From Bremerella sp. P1 (GTDB lineage: Bacteria > Planctomycetota > Planctomycetia > Pirellulales > Pirellulaceae), in the NCBI RefSeq assembly GCF_028748185.1, contig NZ_CP118164.1:1054001-1118000 (forward strand): a stretch of DNA of 64,000 nt, read 5' to 3'. This document shows positions 17,331-26,701 of the stretch, piece after piece; the stretch's first letter is position 1, and each line of letters starts with the position of its first letter. The notes beneath the pieces are model-generated. The model was given only the letters and a program-made list of their open reading frames with translations, ran no database searches and had not been told where the DNA came from. Both the position numbers and the translations under genes were made by a program.

Positions 17331-18617
17331 ATGAAGATTTCCTGTATCGCGATCGTATCGGTACTTTGTGTCGTAAACCATCTGGTCGCTCAATCGAGTC
17401 CTGCCACGGTCGATCAAGCCGCCAAGGCAATCGACTTCTCAGAGTTCCCGCTGGCAAATCCTATTGAAGACACCGTTTCGTCGTGTGTGGCGTCCCAATC
17501 GTATCGCGCTAAGGGTGACGTCGAGCAAGTCACCAAAGACATTACCAAGGCACTCAGTGCGGCTGGCTTCCAGCAAGCGGAAGGAGCAACGATCACGCCT
17601 GCCTATGCATCGGCAGTCTTCTTGAAAAATGGCTTTTCGGTATCGCTCTCGATCTTTCCTTCGGGTGAACCTCAGTCGGCCCAGGTGGCACTCCGGAACC
17701 ATGGCAACGTCGACTTGGAAAAGATCCTGGGGGGAAAAGATTTCCAGAATATGTACGCACTGCCTGGCTCAGTTATGTTTACCACCAAGCTTGCTCCGGA
17801 GGAAACGCGAAAGCTGGTTCGTAAAGACCTGGAGTCGCAGGGGTGGGAATGGTTCGGCGATACGGCGTCATCATTTTTTATGCGAAAGAATGCCATTCGA
17901 CTTCAAATCATGGCCAACGCATCGCCTGCCCAGCCAAGCTCCACCGTAATTCAACTCTCGAGCGAACAGCTATCGACCGAATTGCCAATCCCTTCCAAGA
18001 CAACGATGATTCAATACACCGATAGCAACGGTGGATTGATCGTGGATAGCACCTTGTCCGTCCCGGAATTGATGACCGACCTTCGCGAACGGTTCAAGCA
18101 GAAGAACTGGAGATGCACGACCGACAATCCCATCAAGATTAACTTTCACAAGCACCTCATCTTCCGCAGTGAAAAAGAAGAACTAGCCGATTGCGAATTC
18201 TTCGAGTTCGAAGGCAAGTCGCGATGCCGGCTTTCGTACCAGACCAAAGAGCAAGTCGCCCAGGAAGGCGAACGAGCCAAGCAGGCCGCAATGGACGCGG
18301 AAGTCAAGGCGAGAGCAGCGGCCGAGATTAAGAAGGTCGAGATCAAGCCCATCACCGGTGCGAAGCTTAAAAGCAAGAACCATCTTCAAGTCGAAACCAA
18401 AAGCGGCGAAGGCTCCACAGTCTTGAAACGGTGGATCAACCTCATGAAATCGGATGGCTGGAAACTGGAGTCAACGGTCGAAACAGCGCAGGTCGTAGAA
18501 TGTTCACTGGAAAAGAACGGCGTCAAGCTGAGCGTTTCTTTGGTAGATCCAGGATTCATCCCCGGCGAAATCGAAATCAGAGCCAACAAGAACTACGAGC
18601 TGACCATTCCAAGATGA
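17331..18617 (+). CDS. Secreted protein with four repeated alpha/beta modules, function unknown
   Basis: 428 aa. The ATG at 17331 is preferred over the one at 17325 because AAAGGA is then correctly spaced. A signal peptide ends near LVAQSS. The mature protein seems to contain four related units of about 80-100 residues, each starting with an amphipathic helix and a GW/GF turn (TKALSAAGFQQAEG, RKDLESQGWEWFGD, RERFKQKNWRCTT, INLMKSDGWKLEST) followed by strands that end in a charged position. A charged helix (about 305-340) links the third and fourth units. I recognise no named family. The next gene, a membrane protein, begins 55 nt later. Confidence 0.75.
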   Translation: MKISCIAIVSVLCVVNHLVAQSSPATVDQAAKAIDFSEFPLANPIEDTVSSCVASQSYRAKGDVEQVTKDITKALSAAGFQQAEGATITPAYASAVFLKNGFSVSLSIFPSGEPQSAQVALRNHGNVDLEKILGGKDFQNMYALPGSVMFTTKLAPEETRKLVRKDLESQGWEWFGDTASSFFMRKNAIRLQIMANASPAQPSSTVIQLSSEQLSTELPIPSKTTMIQYTDSNGGLIVDSTLSVPELMTDLRERFKQKNWRCTTDNPIKINFHKHLIFRSEKEELADCEFFEFEGKSRCRLSYQTKEQVAQEGERAKQAAMDAEVKARAAAEIKKVEIKPITGAKLKSKNHLQVETKSGEGSTVLKRWINLMKSDGWKLESTVETAQVVECSLEKNGVKLSVSLVDPGFIPGEIEIRANKNYELTIPR

Positions 18618-18672
18618 TAGAAACTTCCGCTACTACCAACCGAGTCACCCTACCCCTCGTTCGCAAAGGCTC

Positions 18673-19305
18673 ATGTTGTTCCGACTGATCGTTTTAATTG
18701 CAAAAGGGTATGCGTTCCTCTTGAGCTTGGCAGCCGGGGGTTTGATCTTCGCAAATCTCTTCGGGGTGATCGTGGCCCTAGTTCAGGTTGGCGGAGCCAG
18801 TCTCTTCGGCAGTGAACGGGCTCCCGACCCGGCGGTAGGCACCACATGGATTCGCGCAGGCTGGTGCATTGGCGTTCTCGTGGCCGCCATCGGCGATGCC
18901 GTCGCCTTCTGGAAGTATCGCCAGCAGAAGTCAATTCAAAAGGAAAAGCCCCAGAGCGAATCCCACGACCCGAAACCCGAACTCGAAGAAAGTAAGAACC
19001 CAGGGCGTCGTCACGGCTTCCTAGCCTCGACTGCCTACGGAGGTCTATTTGGAGCGTTTCTCGGAGGAATGCTCGGCGGAACCTTCATCCTGATCTGGTT
19101 CTCGCTTACTTACAGCCCTTTTGCTCCACAGTCGTGGGTGAACTCCGTTTCTGTTGAACGAGAGCGAACCACGTCTGCCCGGGAAGAGCATGTGACAACC
19201 ACAGATCACCCCGTTGCCCTGCTGGCCTTCGCTTGTCCGCTTGCTCTCGGAGCAGTAACCGGGGCGGTGATGGGCGCCGTTTATGGTGTCTATGACGGGG
19301 AGTAG
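18673..19305 (+). CDS. Membrane protein of unknown function
   Basis: 210 aa, with AAAGG upstream of the ATG. There are four predicted membrane segments: about residues 5-40, 55-78, 115-145 (Gly-rich, AYGGLFGAFLGGMLGGTFIL) and 180-205 (ALLAFACPLALGAVTGAVMGA). A charged cytoplasmic loop (about 82-110) separates the second and third. The GxxxG-rich helices suggest oligomerisation. I recognise no family. It lies 55 nt after the repeat-containing secreted protein, so the two may be co-transcribed. Confidence 0.68.
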   Translation: MLFRLIVLIAKGYAFLLSLAAGGLIFANLFGVIVALVQVGGASLFGSERAPDPAVGTTWIRAGWCIGVLVAAIGDAVAFWKYRQQKSIQKEKPQSESHDPKPELEESKNPGRRHGFLASTAYGGLFGAFLGGMLGGTFILIWFSLTYSPFAPQSWVNSVSVERERTTSAREEHVTTTDHPVALLAFACPLALGAVTGAVMGAVYGVYDGE

Positions 19306-19314
19306 CTCTTGGGA

Positions 19315-19731
19315 TTAACCGTCGCTTGCTTGGCGATGCAGGTTTGACTTAGGTTCTGTTCTTTCAATCACCGTCCCGCCCGCCACAATTGTGCCGCCCT
19401 CACGGACAGTAAATTGAGTGCCAGCCACCATATCTGGATGTTCCGGATGGGTCCAATAAGGACAGTAGAATCGAAATAGCCCGGATTCGCCGTTGGTGTA
19501 ATTCTTCGGTCCATCAATAAACGTCATTGCGAAGTACTGCTCGGTACATCCATTGCCATCCATTTTTGCCTTGCGAGTCGTTCGGTTCTGAACGACGAAA
19601 TGTGGTCGATAAATTTTTCCACTGGATGGATCAATGGATGTACGACGCCCCCCTTCCCTTTCGGTGAGGAATCGTATTTCGGCGGTGACGACAGGGAATT
19701 CAACTTCGATTTGTTCTAGCATTAAAACCAT
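19315..19731 (-). CDS. Stand-alone EF-Tu domain-III-like protein
   Basis: 138 aa from the ATG at 19731 (a GTG at 19740 or ATG at 19722 are alternatives). The sequence follows the C-terminal beta-barrel of elongation factor Tu: an opening strand (VEFPVVTAEIRFLTEREGG), YRPHFVVQNRT, AMTFIDGP, and the closing strand VREGGTIVAGGTVIE, which closely matches the last strand of EF-Tu. There is no GTPase domain and the length equals one barrel, so it is not a translation factor. Such isolated barrels occur in several bacteria as uncharacterised proteins. The role is unknown; protein or RNA binding is a guess. It is convergent with the membrane protein gene (9-nt gap). Confidence 0.7.
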   Translation of the reverse strand: MVLMLEQIEVEFPVVTAEIRFLTEREGGRRTSIDPSSGKIYRPHFVVQNRTTRKAKMDGNGCTEQYFAMTFIDGPKNYTNGESGLFRFYCPYWTHPEHPDMVAGTQFTVREGGTIVAGGTVIERTEPKSNLHRQASDG

Positions 19732-19858
19732 GTCTGCCACGCGAGCCTATGCCCCGAATCATCACGGGGACTGAGCAGTAGTTATCTAATTCAAAATCGG
19801 CCCGACTGCCAAGTCCTTGGGGATCCGATGCCTCAATCTCCCTACTCCAACTTCTCCT

Positions 19859-20647
19859 TCACCCCTGAATCACCGTCGGGATATCGGTGCAGTGCACATC
19901 GGCACCCAAGCCTCGGGCCAGCAGATAATCTTCGCCGGCGCGGCCGGGCCAGCAGTTGACGCCGATTCCGTTTTTGTGGGCGGCCTCGATGTCCTCGCGG
20001 GAGGTTCCTTTCAGTTGGCAGGCAATCCGATCGGCACCAACCAGCTTGGCCCTTTCGATGAATTCGGCCGAGCACGGCTTGCTGGCGATCAGCGACATGG
20101 GGGCCTTGGAATCCAGTGCGTGAATCGCTTTTAGGGGACGTTCGTCGAATGACGAATAGACGTAGGTCGAGCCTTCCGGCTTGCGGGCCTCGGCGGCCGC
20201 ATAGAGTTTCTTGCAGTAGTCGTCGATGACCTCGTCAGGGTACAGCTTCTTGTTTTTGATCTTCATTTCCAGCTCGATGTAGACGCCGGGCTTATCGGCG
20301 AAGTACTCCAGCAACTCATCGAGAAAGAGCATCTTCTGCCCCTTCTTGGTCACCACGTCCTTCAACTCGGCCGCGGTCTTATGCTCGACCGGGCCGGTCG
20401 CGTTGTGCGTTCGGTCGAGGCTGTCGTCGTGCAGAATCACCAGCACGCCATCTTTGGTCATGCGGACGTCGGTTTCAAAACCGCGAATGCCACGCTCGTA
20501 GCAGGCGCGGAAGCCTTCCATCGTGTTTTCTTCAAATTCATAAGCCCCACCCCGGTGCGCGAGAATGATCGGCCCTTCGGCGAAAACATGACCGGCTCCG
20601 GTCAATCCAAGCAGCAACAGACTGGCAGCAATCCAACGAAGATTCAT
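19859..20647 (-). CDS. Exported glycerophosphodiester phosphodiesterase
   Basis: 262 aa from the ATG at 20647. The signal peptide ends near HVFAEG. Catalytic features of the GDPD family are present: ILAHRGGAYEFEENTMEGF (His-Arg and Glu-Asn of the active site, about residues 28-46), FETDVRMTKDGVLVILHDD (metal-binding Glu-Asp and His, about 60-80), YIELEMKI, and a late VNCWPGR. The enzyme cleaves glycerophosphodiesters to glycerol 3-phosphate and an alcohol, here outside the cytoplasm, which suits phosphate or lipid-headgroup scavenging. The length is normal for UgpQ/GlpQ-like members. Confidence 0.9.
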   Translation of the reverse strand: MNLRWIAASLLLLGLTGAGHVFAEGPIILAHRGGAYEFEENTMEGFRACYERGIRGFETDVRMTKDGVLVILHDDSLDRTHNATGPVEHKTAAELKDVVTKKGQKMLFLDELLEYFADKPGVYIELEMKIKNKKLYPDEVIDDYCKKLYAAAEARKPEGSTYVYSSFDERPLKAIHALDSKAPMSLIASKPCSAEFIERAKLVGADRIACQLKGTSREDIEAAHKNGIGVNCWPGRAGEDYLLARGLGADVHCTDIPTVIQG

Positions 20648-20765
20648 CAAGCAGTTTCCTATCGAGCGCTTCCCTAAGGGAATCGGCGAAGCAAAGTGAG
20701 TTTAATCTGGCAGGAAGTTGGTGGATTATACACCAAGCAAACGATCTGCGGGCTCGGATCGCATC

Positions 20766-21554
20766 TCACTTATCCGAGGGGGCATCCGCTTTATCCTGCG
20801 GCTCGGTGTCGAGGCCTTTTAAGAGATCGGCATTCTCCTCCATCCATTTCGCCGTCCTCATGCCCCAGCCTTGCCAGGGAAGTCGCTTGAAGTGATTGGC
20901 AACGCGCTCTGGCTCACGGATCGTCACGTCCAGCACGGACGGATTTTCGAGTCCCTCCCAGAACAGCTTTTCCAGCTCGGGATCGGTGAAGCGAATCTTA
21001 CCTGCCGCGGCGTACTCCTTGACCAACTGGTTGCGGCCTTCGATTGCGATGCATCCTCCAAACGAACTGATGGCAATCGGACCACCATACTTTTCATGCA
21101 GGGCTTTGGCCGTGGCCCATTCGGAACTCGTTGCGATCGCCCACCCCATGGCGACGGCCAGTTGCTTCTTCGTAGCGGGCGTGTCATACGCTTGAAGGTG
21201 CTGCCTGGCCTCATCCGTGAAATGCTTCTGAATCTCTTCCCGAGTGGGCTGCACGTCATTCTGCTTGGCCCAATCCGACATGACGCGGTGCGATACTTTG
21301 CTAACCAGCGGACGCCAGCGAGAGTCCGCCTGCCACCGCGCAAAGTCCTTTTCCGAGAGCTTCGATCGGTTGTGCTCCACCTCGGCCGGCGAGATGACGC
21401 GCAGACGGATCTCTTCGTCGAGGACCGTCGCCGCGACGTAACTGGAAGGCTGCGCCATCGGTTCTTGGGCGGTCGCAACGCTGCCTGAGCTGACACAACC
21501 GAGCACGATCCAACACCATGTGAAGCGATCGCCTGGAGAAAATTGATTTTTCAT
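20766..21554 (-). CDS. Secreted protein of unknown function
   Basis: 262 aa. The signal peptide (to about residue 29, SVATAQ) is followed by a helical protein with many Arg, Lys and Trp residues. Part of it (EEIRLRVISPAEVE, then KVSHRVMSDWAKQNDVQPTREEIQKHF) faintly recalls the N-terminal helical domain of SurA/PpiC-type chaperones. No rotamase domain is present and that resemblance is weak. A Gly-rich loop (GGPIAISSFGGCIAIEG) sits in the middle. No recognised family; expressed separately, in line with the GDPD gene. Confidence 0.65.
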   Translation of the reverse strand: MKNQFSPGDRFTWCWIVLGCVSSGSVATAQEPMAQPSSYVAATVLDEEIRLRVISPAEVEHNRSKLSEKDFARWQADSRWRPLVSKVSHRVMSDWAKQNDVQPTREEIQKHFTDEARQHLQAYDTPATKKQLAVAMGWAIATSSEWATAKALHEKYGGPIAISSFGGCIAIEGRNQLVKEYAAAGKIRFTDPELEKLFWEGLENPSVLDVTIREPERVANHFKRLPWQGWGMRTAKWMEENADLLKGLDTEPQDKADAPSDK

Positions 21555-21814
21555 GGACCATTCCTTCCCGATAGCCGGTTCGGCGGATTATCCCTGAACT
21601 TCGCCCAGACGAGTGCCACTCATCCGTGTTTGCCAGCCAACACTGTGCTGGTTGACGACATCCCCCGAGAATTCTTGTTACACTCAAACATAAGAGGGAA
21701 CGCGGGCCGAAAGTAGTCTAAAATCGGCAATGTGTTCCAGTTCATCCTGATCGCCTGGCGAAGCGTGACTTCCTGCCAACGAATACCCGTCGCCCCATTT
21801 GAAAGGCCAACCCG

Positions 21815-23266
21815 ATGAGTCCTACCAATCGATCGATCACACGCCGTAGCTTCCTGCACACCGGCCTTGCCGCCGGCGTCTGGCTCGGCACCTCATCAAG
21901 TATCACCTATGCCGCCAACGCGAATGACGAGATCGGCGTGGGCCTGATTGGCTGCGGCGGTCGTGGCGGCCAGTTGATGAAGTATTTCATGGACATCGAC
22001 GGCGTGAAGATGGCCGGCTTCTACGATCCCGATCCGGGGCGCGCCGCCGCGGCGAAACGATCCTCGAAGGGAAACGGCACCGTTCATGCGACCCTCGACG
22101 ACCTGATGGCCGACGATTCGATCGACGCGGTTATCATCGCGACCTGCAATCACTGGCATTGCCTCGCTGCTATTCGGGCGATGGAAGCTGGCAAGGATGT
22201 CTATGTCGAGAAGCCTCTCTCGCATAGTCAGTGGGAAGGCCAGCAGACCGTTGCGGCCGCGCGCAAGTACAACCGAATCTGCCAGGTGGGAACCCAGCAG
22301 CGTTCCGATCCGATGCAAGCCCAGATCAAGAAGCTTCTTCACGAAGATAAGTTGCTCGGCGAAATCAAGTCGGCTCGCGTCAATCGCTACGGACAACGAG
22401 GCCCGATCGGCAAGCGTACCGAACCTTTGGTGATCGATTCCAAGATTGACTACAACATGTGGCTTGGCCCAGCTCAGGACGAGCCCATCTATCGCAACAA
22501 CCTACACTACGACTGGCACTGGGACTGGAACACGGGCTCCGGCGAGATGGGTAACTGGGGCGTGCACGTGCTGGACGATCTCCGCAACAACGTCTTCCAG
22601 GATGAGATCTCGCTACCGCAGCGGATCATCGGCGGCGGCGGACGCGTTGCCTGGAACGACGCCGGCGACACACCGAACGTTCACTTTGTGTACTTCGACA
22701 CCGGATCGATTCCGGTGGTCATTGGCCTGAGCAACCTGAAGGAACTCGGCTCGGCCAAGCATCCCGGTCCCGGCAGCGGCTACATCGCTTACTGCGAAGG
22801 GGGTCGCCTGGAAGGCCAACGCGGCCGGGCAGTGGCTTTCGATAACGATGGCAAGGAAATCAAATCGTTCAAAGGCCTTGGCGGCAATGTCCTGCATCAG
22901 CAGAATTTCATTGACGCTGTGCGGTCGCGCGATTCCTCGTCGCTCAACACCGACGTGCAAGTCGGCCACGATTCGACCGGCTGGTGCAATCTCGCCAACA
23001 TTGCCTTCCGGGCAGGCGACACCTTCACCTACGCCGCGGCGAAAGAAGTCAGTGGCGACGGTGGTATCTGGGGCAGCTTGCTGGAAGAGACCGACAAGCA
23101 TCTCCAATCGCACGAGATCAAGATCGAGAGCTCGGAGATCAAGCTCAGTCCTATGCTGACGGTCGACGTCGAGAACGAAAAATTCGTCGGTGACCACGCC
23201 GAGCAGGCCAACGGCTTCCTCAAGCGTCAATACCGCAAGGGCTTCGAAGTCCCTAAACTCGTTTAA
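21815..23266 (+). CDS. Gfo/Idh/MocA-family oxidoreductase with Tat signal
   Basis: 483 aa. The Tat motif (TRRSFLHTG) is followed by the Rossmann nucleotide-binding site (VGLIGCGGRGGQLMKYF, about residues 44-60) and the family's catalytic EKPLSHS. The C-terminal domain carries the planctomycete-type WLGPAQDEPIYR and WDWNTGSGEMGNWGVHVLDDL. The enzyme probably oxidises or reduces a sugar or cyclitol with NAD(P). Tat export would carry the folded enzyme with its cofactor out of the cytoplasm, as is typical for the many Gfo/Idh/MocA paralogues in this phylum. The substrate is unknown. A hairpin terminator follows. Confidence 0.92.
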   Translation: MSPTNRSITRRSFLHTGLAAGVWLGTSSSITYAANANDEIGVGLIGCGGRGGQLMKYFMDIDGVKMAGFYDPDPGRAAAAKRSSKGNGTVHATLDDLMADDSIDAVIIATCNHWHCLAAIRAMEAGKDVYVEKPLSHSQWEGQQTVAAARKYNRICQVGTQQRSDPMQAQIKKLLHEDKLLGEIKSARVNRYGQRGPIGKRTEPLVIDSKIDYNMWLGPAQDEPIYRNNLHYDWHWDWNTGSGEMGNWGVHVLDDLRNNVFQDEISLPQRIIGGGGRVAWNDAGDTPNVHFVYFDTGSIPVVIGLSNLKELGSAKHPGPGSGYIAYCEGGRLEGQRGRAVAFDNDGKEIKSFKGLGGNVLHQQNFIDAVRSRDSSSLNTDVQVGHDSTGWCNLANIAFRAGDTFTYAAAKEVSGDGGIWGSLLEETDKHLQSHEIKIESSEIKLSPMLTVDVENEKFVGDHAEQANGFLKRQYRKGFEVPKLV

Positions 23267-23329
23267 GGACTGGCCTGAAATCGAATGTCGAGTTCGCCGC
23301 GAATGCAACTCGACAAGCAGCCAACGCAA

Positions 23330-23370
23330 AACAGCTCGCCGCGTGACCTACGCGACGAGCTGTTTTTGTT
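23330..23370 (+). terminator. Intrinsic terminator after the oxidoreductase gene
   Basis: Inverted repeat ACAGCTCGCCGCG / CGCGACGAGCTGT with a 7-nt loop and one mismatch, followed by a T-rich run (TTTTTGTTTT). It lies about 65 nt past the stop codon. Confidence 0.75.
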
Positions 23371-23410
23371 TTCAAATTAAGTCTAAGTAACCGGCAACCC
23401 GGCTCGACGA

Positions 23411-24727
23411 CTAAGTCCCAGGCGTCTTGCTGTGGGCGTTCTGCGGGAAGTCGAACGTCAACACGAGCGGCTCCGTTCCGGTGTTCTCGATTTCCACGCC
23501 ACCGTTGTTCAGCGCGGCCTGCGTGATGAATCCGATTTCGGGATAGAGCTCGCCGAGAATCATCCCCTGGTGATAACGCACTTCGAGCTTGCCAACGCGA
23601 CCGCTGCCGCCGTTGGTGTGGAACATCGTGGGGCTCTCAGGCTGGAACTTCGTCTTGGCACCAGGCTGCAGGATGAGCCGGAGAATCGAGCACTTCTGCT
23701 CGCCGAGTAGTTCGCCGTACACGATCCACTTGGCATCGACCCCATCCGCGCTGAATTCTTCCGACTTGATTGCCGGACGCGAATTCTTCAAGACGAAGTC
23801 GGGATCCTGATTCGCTTCAAAGTCGAACTGTTCGACCAGGTAGTCCCAGTCTCCGTGCTTCGACTTCGGATAGTCTTGTTCTCGGCAGGCGTAGAAGGCC
23901 GCCTCGGCACTGATCCGCCCGTCGAGCGTGACGTCCTCGGCCAGGAAGTGCTCGTCCATCGTGACGTGCAGTTCGTGCGTGCACAGATCGGTTGGTGAAT
24001 GCAGGACGCCGTTGGGCATCACGAAGCCGTCATCCAACTTCATCATGGTATGCGGTGCCAGGTGACGAATGCCGTTGTACTCGCCTTGGCCGTATCGCTT
24101 CATGCAAGCCAGGAACTGATCCTTAGTCACAAACGGATACAGACCCATCGCGGTGGTGTGATAGTGCGAAGGGTTGACGCCCGGATTGTCGTACGAGTTG
24201 ATGTCGTACACTTCCCACTTCTTCCAGTGCAGGTGGTCCGGAATCGGATTCAGGTTGTCGAACTTCTTCGACACGATCGGCCAGGTCGGATCGCCGAACA
24301 TCTCTTTCGCGAAAGCCGTGATCTTTTCGCCCATCACCGTCTCGGGATTGGCAGAGATCAAATCCTGCAGCGAGATGAACTGTCCATCCGCGGTGAGGAC
24401 ATGTGCTTCGCCTTCGCGAAATGGCTTCTTGTTCGTGCGGGTGTCGATAACGCCGGTCACGATCGGCACGGTGCAGCACATCCAGATTTCATCGAGACCG
24501 GTCCCGCCCATGTAGTCTGGATAGTAGGACTTCTCTTCCAGGCGAAGGCGTTTGCCTGGGCTACAAAACGTACGACCTGCATAGCGATGCAGAAGTTGGA
24601 GCACGCCGCCGTTCTTGTCGAGGCAGTCGTCGAGAACCGCAGCGACGCCGTCGCTGGTGCCGTCGATCACACCTTGCTGTGGGTATTCGTGAAGCTTATC
24701 TGCGAGAATGGAGGGCGAAGCAGCCAT
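23411..24727 (-). CDS. Two-domain cupin-like protein, enzyme activity unknown
   Basis: 438 aa with AAGAGGAAAA ahead of the ATG; there is no signal peptide, so it is cytoplasmic. The middle (about 165-265) has the sequence order of a cupin metal site: NPSHYHTTAMGLYPF, a His in RHLAPHTMMKLDDGF, then PNGVLHSPTDLCTHELHV. The C-terminal domain (about 325-430) looks like a second cupin (LRLILQPGAKTKFQPESPTMFH, then EIENTGTEPLVLTFDFP). The layout resembles mannose-6-phosphate isomerase-like or dioxygenase-like bicupins, but the signature residues of neither are complete, so I do not assign a reaction. It sits alone on its strand. Confidence 0.68.
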   Translation of the reverse strand: MAASPSILADKLHEYPQQGVIDGTSDGVAAVLDDCLDKNGGVLQLLHRYAGRTFCSPGKRLRLEEKSYYPDYMGGTGLDEIWMCCTVPIVTGVIDTRTNKKPFREGEAHVLTADGQFISLQDLISANPETVMGEKITAFAKEMFGDPTWPIVSKKFDNLNPIPDHLHWKKWEVYDINSYDNPGVNPSHYHTTAMGLYPFVTKDQFLACMKRYGQGEYNGIRHLAPHTMMKLDDGFVMPNGVLHSPTDLCTHELHVTMDEHFLAEDVTLDGRISAEAAFYACREQDYPKSKHGDWDYLVEQFDFEANQDPDFVLKNSRPAIKSEEFSADGVDAKWIVYGELLGEQKCSILRLILQPGAKTKFQPESPTMFHTNGGSGRVGKLEVRYHQGMILGELYPEIGFITQAALNNGGVEIENTGTEPLVLTFDFPQNAHSKTPGT

Positions 24728-25051
24728 GAACTTTTTTCCTCTTAGGGCCGAGTAGCGTCTCTGTTTCCCAATGCTTGGGAGAGACGAGTTGGGGTTTCAT
24801 CTTGGCAGTACGCAGCCGAGCGGGCGTACAAGGGAAGTAGTTCAAGTTATATCAAATCGAAGGGCGTCAAGGGAATCCGGGCCAGGGTGAATCGCAGAAT
24901 CGGCAGTCAAGAATTGGCCTGTTATTGCTGTCGATTTCACGACGATGACCGAAACTGACAAGTCGATGTCGGATAATTCACAAACGAAAAGACCGCGCCG
25001 GTGGGGAGAGGTCGGGAGCAGTTGGGCGGTACTCGCCAGCGATGAGGCTCT
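24728..25051. other. Gene-free stretch
   Basis: About 320 bases between two minus-strand genes. It holds the 5' region of the cupin-like gene. I see no gene, strong hairpin or repeat in it. Confidence 0.35.
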
Positions 25052-25888
25052 TCAAGCTTCCTCTTCATCCACATTGACGTTCTGGCATAACGTCTTTGCC
25101 AGTTGCCGTACCTCATCTAGCTGTTCGTGAGGAATGGGAATGAACATGTCCTTCAAGTGTGGTGCCAGTTTCGCATTCCCGCTTCGCATCCTGATAGAAA
25201 GCGTGGCAATCGGCTGATCCTCGGTTTCGACCTCGACAAGAACGCCTTCGTCTGGGGAGTCTTCCCAGTCCACGAACTTGTGATGAAAGAAGACTCCTTT
25301 CTCAAAGATGAGTGCTTCACTTGGGCCGTGGGTCCAATCCTGGCGAAGCTGTTTCCAGTAAAGGTAGAAAACCAAAACGGGCAAAGACAACAGCCCAACA
25401 CAAAACCCGAATCCCTGGACGAAGTTGGTATCTTCTCGCGTCAGGGTCAACAGGGTTCCGCCAATCAAGCCGAAGAAGGCGACCATGAAGATCACTTTCC
25501 CCGGAGTCGTATTCCTCGTCCGTCCGTAGCCTAGCCCTTCGGCGAACTCCAGCCATTTCTTCCAATCCTCTTCCGTGTAATTCCACGAGACAATCGGTTG
25601 GCGAGTCAACATCTGCTTGATCTTCTTTTGATAACCCTGGCGTCTCTGAATCCCAGCGTAGAGGCAAAACATCGCGAAGCCGCAGATCACCACGACATAC
25701 ACAACGAGGTCTTTTTGCCAAGGCACCACCGGACGGTTCATAACCAGAAACGCAAACCCGCCTACCGCGATCAGACCGCAAGGGACGAATAGGCCAATGA
25801 TCCATGAAAGCGAGGTTAAGGGAACACGTTGAATCAACGAGTTCAACTCGCTCTGCTGCTGAGGTGTCAGATCTTCGCAAGAAGCCAT
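25052..25888 (-). CDS. Membrane protein with cytoplasmic domain, function unknown
   Basis: 278 aa from the ATG at 25888. There are four membrane segments in two pairs: about residues 27-50 and 60-80, then 130-150 and 155-178. A cytosolic loop between the pairs contains WNYTEEDWKKWLEFAEGLGYG. The C-terminal part (about 185-278) is soluble and acidic (DWEDSPDEGVLVEVETED), ending in DEEEA. No known family is recognised; the layout suggests a sensor or scaffold. The gene is isolated, with an accessory repeat region on its 5' side. Confidence 0.62.
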   Translation of the reverse strand: MASCEDLTPQQQSELNSLIQRVPLTSLSWIIGLFVPCGLIAVGGFAFLVMNRPVVPWQKDLVVYVVVICGFAMFCLYAGIQRRQGYQKKIKQMLTRQPIVSWNYTEEDWKKWLEFAEGLGYGRTRNTTPGKVIFMVAFFGLIGGTLLTLTREDTNFVQGFGFCVGLLSLPVLVFYLYWKQLRQDWTHGPSEALIFEKGVFFHHKFVDWEDSPDEGVLVEVETEDQPIATLSIRMRSGNAKLAPHLKDMFIPIPHEQLDEVRQLAKTLCQNVNVDEEEA

Positions 25889-26194
25889 CACTTCTCTCTC
25901 GCGTCAGTCGTCGATGAGGATGCCGAAGTCGCTCGTATACCGACAACAGTCTGAGGAGGTTGCCGTGAGCAGTTCTCGGTGCGTGGGATAAGGGTCGCCA
26001 GGTCAGATTGAGAAGCGACTGGTAAAGATCGTAGCAAACTGACCGGCTAATTTCATCAACGAAGATTGATTGAAACGCAGAAACAAACGGCAGCACACCG
26101 TTCCACTCGAAGCTTCAGGCAAAGCATGCTTCGATTCCCACGAAAAGGCCACTTCCAAGGTAGCATTGGCCAGCGATGCGGCTTCCGTGTGCCA

Positions 26195-26430
26195 CTGGCC
26201 TGCTTGCCATTGCGAATCAGGTTCCTGGCTACGAATCAGAATCGGTCGGACGTTATCGTCGATCAGGACGAGAGACGCCCGAAGATTACCGACGCAGGGC
26301 GACTGTCTTGCTCATTCCGTCGTGTAGCAGATAAGGCATCAATCATTGAGGCCGCGTTGCACTTTACCAGAGGCCAAGTGCCAGACAGGCGGCAAAATGA
26401 CTCGCCAATTCCAGCCCGTCGCGATATGTC
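26195..26430. repeat. Dispersed repeat family 1, degenerate copy A
   Basis: This stretch shares with copies at 30258 and 32924 the blocks GCGAATCAGGT, ATCAGAATCGGTCGGAC and TTGCACT..CCAGAGGCCA, ending with an AATGACTCGCCA segment. It is more diverged than the others and has lost the central block. It is non-coding. Confidence 0.6.
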
Positions 26431-26455
26431 TAGAAAAAAACCACATTTAATACCA

Positions 26456-26483
26456 AAATTGATCAGCAAACATTGATCAATTT
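26456..26483. promoter_or_regulatory. Inverted repeat, possible operator or hairpin
   Basis: A perfect 10-bp inverted repeat (AAATTGATCA / TGATCAATTT) with an 8-nt spacer, in an AT-rich patch 220 nt upstream of a DUF1559 gene. A second short hairpin (CCCCTGA, 5-nt loop, TCAGGGG) occurs at 26633-26651, about 50 nt before the start codon. Neither matches a known regulator site. Confidence 0.3.
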
Positions 26484-26701
26484 CGTAGACACGTTAGGGG
26501 GAACGCGGCTACGATATCCCTTGATATTCAGATTGGCAATTCGGGCGTCTCGCGTCTTTGAATGTGGTCTGACTCTTCACCTTACCTTTTCAAACTCGCG
26601 ACCCTTCGTCGATTCCCAAGTCATGGAACTGACCCCTGATACTTTCAGGGGCAGATCAGGTTCAGTCGTCACCTTTTCTTTTTCTTCTAAGGAACATGGA
26701 T

